13,661 nucleotides of DNA from Clostridiales bacterium (GTDB lineage: Bacteria > Bacillota > Clostridia > Clostridiales > Caloramatoraceae), in NCBI GenBank assembly GCA_026416355.1, contig JAOAFH010000014.1:1-13661 (forward strand), in the 5' to 3' direction. Below are positions 7,734-13,660 of the stretch, in pieces. Numbering within the stretch: position 1 is the first letter of the stretch; every line of letters starts with the position of its first letter. The notes below the pieces were generated by a model. It searched no databases. It was given only the letters and a program-made list of their open reading frames with translations, and had not been told where the DNA came from. The position numbers and the translations under genes are program-made.

Positions 7734-8432
7734 ATGAAACTAAAAAAAATATCTGATAGTTTCAATTATGCTATTGAGGGAATAATTTATACAATTAAGA
7801 CTCAAAGAAATATGAAAATACACATGATTGCTGCAATTTTAGTTCTATTTTTAAGTTTGTTTTTTGACTTTTCAAAACTAGAGATATTAATTTTATTTTT
7901 TACTATTACATTAGTTGTTGTTTTAGAAATGATTAATACCGCTATAGAAGCTACAATAGATGTAACAGCAAATTATTATCATCCATTAGCTAAAATTGCA
8001 AAAAATGTAGCTGCAGGTGCTGTTTTAGTATCAGCAACTAATGCTCTAGTTGTTGGTTACTTGCTTTTTTTTGATAGATTAAAGCCAATATCTAATACGG
8101 TTTTATTTAAAATCAAGCAATCAGATATTACGGTTGTTTTTATATGTATAATATTAGTTGTTATTGCAACAGTAGTAATTAAAGCAATATATGGAGAAGG
8201 AACACCTGTAAAAGGCGGAATGCCAAGTGGACATAGTGCGATAGCCTTTGCCGCAGCAACAGCAGTATCATTATTTATACAAGACTTATTGGTAATAACC
8301 TTAGTTTATTTTTTAGCTTTTTTAGTAGCACAAAGTAGAGTGGAAGGAAAAATACATTCACTATATGAAACTATTGTCGGTGCTTTACTAGGTATATTAA
8401 TTACTATTTTTATATTTAAGTTGTTATCATGA
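7734..8432 (+). CDS. dgkA: DgkA-type lipid kinase fused to PAP2 phosphatase domain
   Basis: A 232-residue membrane protein with two lipid-active domains. Residues about 1-115 match Gram-positive DgkA (undecaprenol/diacylglycerol kinase): E15, EMINTAIEATID (E65, N68, E72) and KIAKNVAAGAVL (K90, N91), with three helices. Residues about 130-232 form a PAP2-like domain with GMPSGHS (H167) and SRVEGKIH (R202, H208). The third PAP2 motif usually ends in aspartate four residues after its histidine; here that residue is E212. Such a protein could both phosphorylate and dephosphorylate undecaprenol or diacylglycerol, but the balance cannot be read from sequence. Kinase-PAP2 fusions occur in other Clostridia. 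AAGGTGA precedes the ATG, which is 9 nt after ybeY. The usual next genes (cdd, era, recO) are absent. Confidence 0.9.
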   Translation: MKLKKISDSFNYAIEGIIYTIKTQRNMKIHMIAAILVLFLSLFFDFSKLEILILFFTITLVVVLEMINTAIEATIDVTANYYHPLAKIAKNVAAGAVLVSATNALVVGYLLFFDRLKPISNTVLFKIKQSDITVVFICIILVVIATVVIKAIYGEGTPVKGGMPSGHSAIAFAAATAVSLFIQDLLVITLVYFLAFLVAQSRVEGKIHSLYETIVGALLGILITIFIFKLLS

Positions 8433-8464
8433 TATAAAAACTTTTTATAAAAATATAATTTTTT

Positions 8465-8524
8465 TATAGGCTGTCTCATATAAACAATCACAGAAATTGT
8501 GGTTTGTATTTGAGTCAGCCTATA
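8465..8524. terminator. 60-nt imperfect hairpin downstream of dgkA
   Basis: Arms TATAGGCTG (8465-8473) and CAGCCTATA (8516-8524) pair perfectly. A T-T mismatch, CTCA/TGAG and a partially paired upper stem follow, capped by CACA-GAAAT-TGTG (8489-8501). It lies 32 nt after the dgkA stop and probably ends the housekeeping operon. The tail (TTTATAATTT) is a poor U-tract and a T-run precedes the stem instead. The GGCTGTCTCA outer sequence is also common at ends of clostridial mobile elements, so a MITE-like relic is possible. Confidence 0.6.
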
Positions 8525-8600
8525 TTTATAATTTAACTGAGCAATATAGATAATTATAATATTACTCTAATTATAGAAATTTTTGATTCATTGTATCATT

Positions 8601-8659
8601 AAATGCAACAGGCAAAAAATATTTAAACCATAGTGAAAATCATGTATGATATAGGTGAC
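8601..8659 (+). repeat. IS30 left inverted repeat (IRL), with a 17-bp insertion
   Basis: After the terminal AAATGCAACA this end carries 17 extra bases (8611-8627, starting GGCAAAAAAT). It then resumes the sequence found at the right end: CCATAGTGAAAATCATG, GATATAG and GTGAC (to 8659). The transposase ribosome-binding site begins 15 nt further on. A TATGAT at about 8645-8650 could be the -10 of a transposase promoter, but no good -35 is seen. Confidence 0.75.
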
Positions 8660-8687
8660 AAATCCAAACATACAGGAGGTTTTCACT

Positions 8688-9734
8688 ATGGTCTATAAGA
8701 ATGATTATAATACACCTGTACGTTCTTTTAAACACCTAAAACTTTATGAACGAGGAGAAATTTTTGCCTTACTTAAAGAAGGCAAAAGTATTCGCTATAT
8801 AGCTAAAAAATTAGGACGAAGTCCAAGTACTATTAGCCGTGAAATAAAGCGTGGCACTACATTGCAGCTTAAGAGTGATTTATCCTCTTATTCAGCCTAT
8901 TTCCCTGAAACCGGCCAGGCTGTTTATGAAAATCACCGCTCAAATTGCGGAGCAAAAATTAAATTAGCCCAAGCTGAAGAGTTTATTAGGTTTGCAGAAG
9001 AACATATTCTTAAAAATAATTGGTCTGTTGATACTGTGGTTGGTTATTGTAAAATTGATCCTTATTGGAAAGATAAATATATTGTTTCCACTAAGACACT
9101 TTATAACTATATTGATAAAGGATTTTTGTCTGTACGAAATATAAATTTACCCTTAAAAATACGTTTAAAACCTAAGAAGAAAAGAATTAAAGAAAACAAA
9201 CGTATTTTAGGTAAAAGTATTGATTTAAGACCTGAAAAAATTAATTCCCGTGAGGAATTTGGTCATTGGGAAATAGATACTATTATTGGCAAAAAATCAA
9301 ATGATAATGCTCTTTTAACTTTAACAGAACGCAAATCACGTTATGAAATTATAATACCTTTAGATAATAAAGATGCTAATTCTGTTAGTAACTCTATAAA
9401 AAAGCTTATAAAAATGTTTAAAGATGATTTTAAAAAGGCATTTAAGAGCATTACATCAGATAATGGAGTTGAATTTAGTAATTTACAATCTATTCTTAAC
9501 AAATATGGTATAGAGGTATATTATACTCATCCTTATTCTTCTTTTGAAAGAGGAACTAATGAACGACATAATGGTCTTATACGTCGTTTTATACCTAAGG
9601 GCAAGAGTATAAAAGATATTTCTCTTGATACAATTCAAAGAATCCAAAACTGGATGAATACATTACCACGCAAATTACTAAATTATAAAACTCCAGAAAA
9701 ATTATTTTATGAGGAATTATCAAAAATAGCTTAA
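8688..9734 (+). CDS. IS30-family transposase
   Basis: A 348-residue DDE transposase. The N-terminal helix-turn-helix (LKLYERGEIFALLKEG, IRYIAKKLGRSPSTISREI) binds the element ends. The retroviral-integrase-fold core carries D197 (HWEIDTIIG), D258 (TSDNGVEF) and E292 (ERGTNERHNGLIRRF), giving D-60-D-33-E, the spacing characteristic of IS30. The start at 8688 follows AGGAGG (8674-8679). An upstream in-frame GTG at 8655 adds residues unrelated to the family. Codon use differs from the flanking genes: arginine is often CGT/CGC rather than AGA, consistent with horizontal acquisition. The stop codon (9732-9734) lies inside the first arm of a long hairpin. The gene is intact, so the element could be active. 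Confidence 0.95.
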   Translation: MVYKNDYNTPVRSFKHLKLYERGEIFALLKEGKSIRYIAKKLGRSPSTISREIKRGTTLQLKSDLSSYSAYFPETGQAVYENHRSNCGAKIKLAQAEEFIRFAEEHILKNNWSVDTVVGYCKIDPYWKDKYIVSTKTLYNYIDKGFLSVRNINLPLKIRLKPKKKRIKENKRILGKSIDLRPEKINSREEFGHWEIDTIIGKKSNDNALLTLTERKSRYEIIIPLDNKDANSVSNSIKKLIKMFKDDFKKAFKSITSDNGVEFSNLQSILNKYGIEVYYTHPYSSFERGTNERHNGLIRRFIPKGKSIKDISLDTIQRIQNWMNTLPRKLLNYKTPEKLFYEELSKIA

Positions 9735-9854
9735 ACCCATATTATGAGTATTTTAGATGCCACTTGTGGTATGTCAAGGGTAAAGCTACGCCTGCTACGC
9801 AGCCCTTGACATACCCCTGCGTGGCATCTGCATTGATATTAAGATGGGTTTAAG
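9730..9854. repeat. 125-bp nested inverted repeat behind the transposase
   Basis: Three co-axial arms pair in order: CTTAAACCCAT (9730-9740) with ATGGGTTTAAG (9844-9854); AGATGCCAC (9755-9763) with GTGGCATCT (9821-9829); and GGTATGTCAAGGG (9768-9780) with CCCTTGACATACC (9803-9815). This is 33 perfect base pairs with symmetric 14/14-nt and 4/5-nt internal loops. The 22-nt apical loop holds two copies of GCTACGC nine bases apart. The region is more GC-rich than its surroundings. It probably works as a two-way terminator between the convergent transposase and bgl transcripts, or as a transposition-related structure. Confidence 0.85.
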
Positions 9855-9874
9855 ACTATCTTTGACTATTATTA

Positions 9875-9914
9875 GTCACTATATCTCATGATTTTTAACT
9901 ATGGTGTTGCATTT
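9875..9914 (-). repeat. IS30 right inverted repeat (IRR)
   Basis: Read inward on the minus strand it gives AAATGCAACA directly joined to CCATAGTTAAAAATCATG, then GATATAG and GTGAC. It matches the left end apart from the 17-bp insertion there and a few substitutions. It ends at the ATT target duplicate (9915-9917). Confidence 0.75.
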
Positions 9915-9920
9915 ATTAGA

Positions 9921-11354
9921 TTACTCTAAATCCTCACCATTAGTTTCTATAACCTTTTTGTACCAATAAAAAGATTTTTTCTTATATCTTTTCAATGTAC
10001 CATTTCCTTCATTATCTTTATCTACATAAATAAATCCATATCGCTTTTTCATTTCACCAGTTGATGCACTAACTAAATCTATACATCCCCAAACAGTATA
10101 TCCTATTATTTCAACGCCATCTTCATTAATAGCATCCTTCATAGCTTTTATATGTTCTTTTAAATAATTTATACGATAATCATCGTTTATATTACCATTT
10201 TCATCTATGATATCCTTTGCACCTAACCCATTTTCTACAACAAACAATGGCTTTTGGTAACGGTCATATAAACTATTCAATGTAATCCTAAAACCTAATG
10301 GATCTATTTGCCATCCCCATTCACTTATTTGCAAATATGGATTTCTTAATGTAGGAAATATATTTCCCTCTGTTAACTTACTTATATTAGGATCTGAACT
10401 TATAAGTTGGCTATTATAATAGGACAAAGCTATAAAATCTACTGTATTTTCTTTTAAAAGTTTTATATCTTCTTTTTCCATATCTGGCATTAATCCTTTT
10501 CTTTTCATTTCTTTTAAAGCATAATTAGGGTAATATCCTCTTGCTTGCACATCCACAAAAAAATAACCTTCTCTATCATTTTTATAAGCTTCCCAAAAAT
10601 CTTTTGGGTTACAAGTATAAGGATATGTAACCCCTGCTGCAATCATACACCCAACTTTATTATTTTTATCCGTTTCGTGAGCAATCTTAGTTGCAATAGC
10701 ACTAGCAACTAATTCATGATGAATTGCCTGATATTTAACTTTTTCAAAATCTTCATCTTCTTCTTTTAATAAACCTGCTGCTAAAAATGGTAAATGTAAA
10801 ATCATATTTATTTCATTAAATGTTATCCAGTAATTAACTAGTCCTTTATATCGTGTAAATAATACTTTACATAATCTTTGATAAAAATCTATGAGTTTTC
10901 TATTTTTCCACCCTCCATATTCTTTAATAAGATGAATAGGGCAATCAAAATGTGTAATCGTAACTAAAGGCTCTATTCCATATTTCTTACATTCTTTAAA
11001 TACATTTTCATAAAATTGTAACCCTGCCTCATTAGGCTCTTTTTCATCTCCTTTAGGAAAAATACGGCTCCAAGCTATACTCATACGATAAACCTTAAAT
11101 CCCATTTCTGCAAATAGAGCAATATCCTCTTTGTATCTATGATACATATCAATAGCTTCTTTAGCAGGATAATAATATTTGTTATCAAAATCTAACATCT
11201 TCATGGTTCCATTCATAACTGAAAATCTTTTTTCACCAAAGGGTATTACATCAACATTAGCAATACCTCTTCCTCCTTCATTATACCCACCTTCACACTG
11301 ATTAGCAGCCGTAGCTCCTCCCCATAAAAAATTACTTGGAAATATATCATCCAT
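9921..11354 (-). CDS. bglA: 6-phospho-beta-glucosidase (GH1)
   Basis: A 477-residue cytosolic glycoside hydrolase family 1 enzyme that cleaves 6-phospho-beta-glucosides delivered by the PTS into glucose 6-phosphate and the aglycone. The acid/base is E181 (ITFNEIN) and the nucleophile E374 (FVVENGLG). N-terminal FLWGGATAANQCEGG and the catalytic-loop WSRIFP are intact. The S431-x5-K437-x-Y439 phosphate-binding pattern (STGEMKKRYGF) marks specificity for phosphorylated substrates rather than free glucosides. The natural C-terminus SFYWYKKVIETNGEDL is complete even though the IS30 target site is three bases past the stop. The start follows AAGGAGG with eight bases of spacing. That site overlaps the bglP stop, so translation is coupled. 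Could equally be named bglH. Confidence 0.94.
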   Translation of the reverse strand: MDDIFPSNFLWGGATAANQCEGGYNEGGRGIANVDVIPFGEKRFSVMNGTMKMLDFDNKYYYPAKEAIDMYHRYKEDIALFAEMGFKVYRMSIAWSRIFPKGDEKEPNEAGLQFYENVFKECKKYGIEPLVTITHFDCPIHLIKEYGGWKNRKLIDFYQRLCKVLFTRYKGLVNYWITFNEINMILHLPFLAAGLLKEEDEDFEKVKYQAIHHELVASAIATKIAHETDKNNKVGCMIAAGVTYPYTCNPKDFWEAYKNDREGYFFVDVQARGYYPNYALKEMKRKGLMPDMEKEDIKLLKENTVDFIALSYYNSQLISSDPNISKLTEGNIFPTLRNPYLQISEWGWQIDPLGFRITLNSLYDRYQKPLFVVENGLGAKDIIDENGNINDDYRINYLKEHIKAMKDAINEDGVEIIGYTVWGCIDLVSASTGEMKKRYGFIYVDKDNEGNGTLKRYKKKSFYWYKKVIETNGEDLE

Positions 11355-11369
11355 ATTATTCTCCTCCTT

Positions 11370-13283
11370 TTAAAGCAAAACAGTAATTAAATCATTACCA
11401 TTATTTGATAATCCATTCTCTATAACATCAAAGTATTTATCATAATTAGTAATTACTACAGGAGTTATCGTAGAATAACCTTCTTCTTCTATTTTTTCAA
11501 TATCAAAAGTTAAAAGTTCATCTCCTACATCAACAGCATCGCCCTGATTTATTTTAGGATAAAAATACTTCCCTTGTAAATTAACTGTATCTATACCTAC
11601 ATGAATTAAAATTTCTACTCCTTTATCACTAGTTATACCTATAGCATGATGCGTTGGGAACAAAGTTGTTACTATTCCCTTTACAGGAGATTTAACAGAA
11701 CCCTTGCAAGGTTTTATAGCCAAACCTTTTCCTATTGCGCCCTGGGCAAAAGCATCATCAGGCACCTCACTTAAGCTAATTATTTCTCCTTCAATAGGTA
11801 TTTTTAATACTTCTACTTCTTTATTAATTTTTTCTGATATTTTATTTTTATCTCTTAAGTTTTCTTTGTTTTCATGCTCATCTTTGAATAATAGTAACGT
11901 TAAAACAAAAGCTATTACCATAGCCATTACTGCTCCAACTGCTCCAACAACAACACTATCCATGTTTTTAGTTACAGGATCTATCATAGCTGGAAATTCA
12001 AATATTCCTAATCCACCCATTATATATTCTTTTAAATTTGCATATCCATAATATGCACCAGCTATACCTGAAGCAATACAACTTATTATAAATGTCTTCT
12101 TAAATGGCAATAATATTCCATATATAGCTGGTTCTGTTATACCAAAAATTCCAGAAATAGCTGAAGGTATACATAAACTCTTAAGTTTTTTATCCTTTGT
12201 TTTTAGCATTATAGCAATAACAACTGCTGTTGTAGCAAAAGTTGTACCAAAAAAAGGCATCATAACATTATCATATCCTAGAGTTGATATATTATTTATA
12301 TAAACAGGAATAAATCCCCAGTGTATTCCAAATATAACTAATATTTGCCATGTAAATCCTACTACTGCTCCTGCAATTATAGGTGAAAAGCCTCGAACAG
12401 CTATTATGCCGTTAGTTACTATTATAGAAGCATAAGTAGCTAAAGGTCCTACAACTATAAAACCTAAAACTAATGAAAACAATAAAGTTAACATTGGCAC
12501 AAAGAAAAACTTAACCACCTCTGGCACTATTTTTTCAAATAGATTTTGAAATTTAGCTGCAACAAAACATATTAAAATTACTGGTATTACCGTTGATGTA
12601 TAATTCATAGAAATAATAGGTATACCAAGAAACTCTAAATATACTGGAGATGCAAAGCTTGTCCCTTTAAACAATGTATATAAAGGTTTTAAACTTGTTG
12701 ATAACGTTCCCTCTTGAATAGATGGATAACACAAAGCTATTCCAATTATTAACCCCACAAAGGGCTTAAGACCAAATTTCTTTGCAGATGTATATCCTAA
12801 AATAACAGGTAAATACATAAACATCGCATCGCCTATTGCATTTAAAATCATATAAGTTCCACTATCTGATGATACCCAACCTATTGCATTAAATAAAGCT
12901 AAAAAACCTTTTATCATTCCTGCTGCTGTCAAAACCCCTAAAATAGGCTGAAAAATACCTGAAATAATATCAATAGCTTTATCCCAAAAATTTTTTGACT
13001 TTTTATCCATATTTTTAATTTCACTTTCAAAAGAAATTTGTGCAATATTACAAACATCCTCATAAACCTCAGATACATGATTCCCTATAACAACTTGATA
13101 TTGTCCTGCAGATTTTAATACAGTAACAATCCCATCCATGTTTTTTAATACATCATCATTAGCTTTTGATTCATCTTTTAAATTAAAACGCAATCTTGTA
13201 ACACAGTGAGTTAAACCTTGAATATTTTCCTTACCTCCAACATTTTTTACAATATCCTTTGCTAATTTTTCATATTTTCCCAT
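11370..13283 (-). CDS. bglP: PTS beta-glucoside-specific EIIBCA permease
   Basis: A 637-residue phosphotransferase permease that imports and phosphorylates beta-glucosides. Domains run EIIB (about 1-85, phosphocysteine C27 in THCVTRLRF), EIIC (about 100-450, multi-pass membrane) and EIIA (about 490-637, with H546 and phospho-accepting H561 in ILIHVGIDTVNL, 15 residues apart as in EIIA-Glc). All three phosphorylation elements are intact, so only EI and HPr are needed in addition. The start at 13283 is chosen because GGAGG (13292-13296) precedes it by eight bases; ATGs at 13301 and 13298 lie before or within that site. It pairs with the downstream 6-phospho-beta-glucosidase. A RAT-like leader suggests control by a LicT/BglG regulator, whose gene is not in the window. 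Confidence 0.95.
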   Translation of the reverse strand: MGKYEKLAKDIVKNVGGKENIQGLTHCVTRLRFNLKDESKANDDVLKNMDGIVTVLKSAGQYQVVIGNHVSEVYEDVCNIAQISFESEIKNMDKKSKNFWDKAIDIISGIFQPILGVLTAAGMIKGFLALFNAIGWVSSDSGTYMILNAIGDAMFMYLPVILGYTSAKKFGLKPFVGLIIGIALCYPSIQEGTLSTSLKPLYTLFKGTSFASPVYLEFLGIPIISMNYTSTVIPVILICFVAAKFQNLFEKIVPEVVKFFFVPMLTLLFSLVLGFIVVGPLATYASIIVTNGIIAVRGFSPIIAGAVVGFTWQILVIFGIHWGFIPVYINNISTLGYDNVMMPFFGTTFATTAVVIAIMLKTKDKKLKSLCIPSAISGIFGITEPAIYGILLPFKKTFIISCIASGIAGAYYGYANLKEYIMGGLGIFEFPAMIDPVTKNMDSVVVGAVGAVMAMVIAFVLTLLLFKDEHENKENLRDKNKISEKINKEVEVLKIPIEGEIISLSEVPDDAFAQGAIGKGLAIKPCKGSVKSPVKGIVTTLFPTHHAIGITSDKGVEILIHVGIDTVNLQGKYFYPKINQGDAVDVGDELLTFDIEKIEEEGYSTITPVVITNYDKYFDVIENGLSNNGNDLITVLL

Positions 13284-13289
13284 TTTTAT

Positions 13290-13346
13290 AACCTCCATCA
13301 TTAATTTAAATCTGTTATTTAACAGATTTTATCTTATATGAAGGTT
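13290..13346 (-). promoter_or_regulatory. Putative anti-Shine-Dalgarno pairing in the bglP leader
   Basis: On the minus-strand RNA, AACCUUCAU (13346-13338), which includes the last four bases of the RAT, can pair with AUGGAGGUU (13298-13290), the bglP ribosome-binding site. This gives nine consecutive pairs with one U-G wobble. The interval encloses a perfect 9-bp hairpin, AAATCTGTT/AACAGATTT (13308-13329, loop of 4). That hairpin lacks a U-tract, so it makes a poor terminator. Pairing is seen in the sequence; the regulatory role is inferred. Confidence 0.45.
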
Positions 13347-13369
13347 TGGCCAACTTAATGTAACCATCC
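13343..13369 (-). promoter_or_regulatory. RAT-like antiterminator sequence (LicT/BglG family target)
   Basis: The 27-nt minus-strand element starts GGATGGTTAC and ends GTTGGCCAAACC. The family consensus starts GGATTGTTAC and ends GGCAAAACC, so the 5' part matches at nine of ten positions. It lies in the leader of a bgl PTS gene, exactly where such sites occur. It is two bases shorter than typical RATs of about 29 nt and has an unusual upper stem, so specificity may be altered. Confidence 0.65.
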
Positions 13370-13390
13370 AATAAATAATAAATAATAAAT
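13370..13390. repeat. Three tandem AATAAAT heptamers
   Basis: Three perfect copies of the 7-mer AATAAAT abut the 5' end of the RAT element. They are purely A/T and sit in the untranslated leader or promoter-proximal region of bglP. The tract could vary in copy number by slippage, or may simply be low-complexity AT sequence. Confidence 0.7.
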
Positions 13391-13431
13391 TTTTAATATC
13401 GCTTTTTATCCCCCCTTTGTATTTTTATTAT

Positions 13432-13448
13432 TTGAGCAAATTGCACAA
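13432..13448. promoter_or_regulatory. 17-bp dyad upstream of bglP, possible operator
   Basis: TTGAGCAAATTGCACAA has the symmetric form TTG-N-GCAA-N-TTGC-N-CAA, with 14 of 17 positions agreeing with its own reverse complement. It lies about 150 bp upstream of the bglP start, where an operator or activator site is plausible. The cognate protein is unknown. No convincing -35/-10 pair could be placed nearby. Confidence 0.4.
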
Positions 13449-13472
13449 TTAAAATTTATTTAAATAAAATAT

Positions 13473-13481
13473 TTATCCACA
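13473..13481 (+). promoter_or_regulatory. Consensus DnaA box
   Basis: TTATCCACA is a perfect DnaA-box 9-mer in AT-rich non-coding DNA. A second perfect copy in the opposite orientation lies at 13613-13621, possibly inside the edge reading frame. A third occurs within pgpH coding sequence (7065-7073 region), so a chance origin is possible. Confidence 0.4.
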
Positions 13482-13552
13482 GAATATTAAATAAATACAA
13501 CGTAAAAAAATAACAAACATTATAAAACTCCTATTTTTAAGCGTACTTTAAT

Positions 13553-13577
13553 AAACCACAAAAACTAATTGTGATTT
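13553..13577 (-). terminator. Weak hairpin, possible terminator of the edge ORF
   Basis: In minus-strand RNA, AAAUCACAA pairs with UUGUGGUUU (nine pairs, one U-G) around a 7-nt loop. It lies 27 nt past the stop of the partial frame at the window edge. No U-tract follows, so termination is doubtful. Confidence 0.35.
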
Positions 13578-13603
13578 AATGTAAAAACTATATTAAACTT
13601 CCA

Positions 13604-13660
13604 TTAAGCACTTGTGGATAATGTGTTTAATCTATTTACAGCTATTGTACCAGCAACTAA
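13604..13660 (-). CDS. Possible C-terminal end of an unidentified gene (partial)
   Basis: The minus strand reads LVAGTIAVNRLNTLSTSA and then TAA (13604-13606), with the rest of the frame outside the window. The residue mix is protein-like, and the frame would place a gene upstream of bglP in the same direction. Eighteen codons are too few for identification, and it does not look like the end of a LicT/BglG antiterminator. The frame may be fortuitous. The remaining 320 bases between this and bglP hold the leader elements listed separately and no other gene. Confidence 0.3.
   Translation of the reverse strand, partial: LVAGTIAVNRLNTLSTSA

Larger units (their letters stand above)
8601..9914 (+). 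mobile_element. Complete IS30-family insertion sequence
   Basis: The element is 1314 bp and contains one DD33E transposase gene. Its outermost bases are AAATGCAACA on the left (8601-8610) and the reverse complement TGTTGCATTT on the right (9905-9914). Both are flanked by ATT (8598-8600 and 9915-9917), a 3-bp target duplication as expected for IS30 elements. Inside the ends the repeats continue with homologous sequence. The insertion separates dgkA from the convergent bgl operon and lies three bases beyond the bgl stop codon. The element is intact, with no frameshift, and probably recent, since the target duplication is unaltered. Confidence 0.9.

Noticed and set aside
8655..8687. Upstream GTG start extending the transposase by 11 codons
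   Set aside because: These residues (TNPNIQEVFT) have no family match and the AGGAGG at 8674-8679 would lie inside the gene; it points to ATG 8688.
13331..13367. 12-codon leader peptide (MVTLSWPNLHIR) across the RAT
   Set aside because: No ribosome-binding site lies within a useful distance of its ATG (the nearest G-rich run is over 40 nt away), and the RAT match explains the sequence better.
13410..13415. Poly-G run on the minus strand as a ribosome-binding site
   Set aside because: No ATG, GTG or TTG start lies 5-12 bases downstream, so it does not define a gene.
13530..13550. Catabolite-response element (cre) around AAGCGTACTT
   Set aside because: Aligned to the cre consensus it misses the leading G and the closing CA, so the match is too weak. 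Another candidate near AAAAAGCGATATTA (13395-13408, minus strand) lacks TG at the start and the C near the end.
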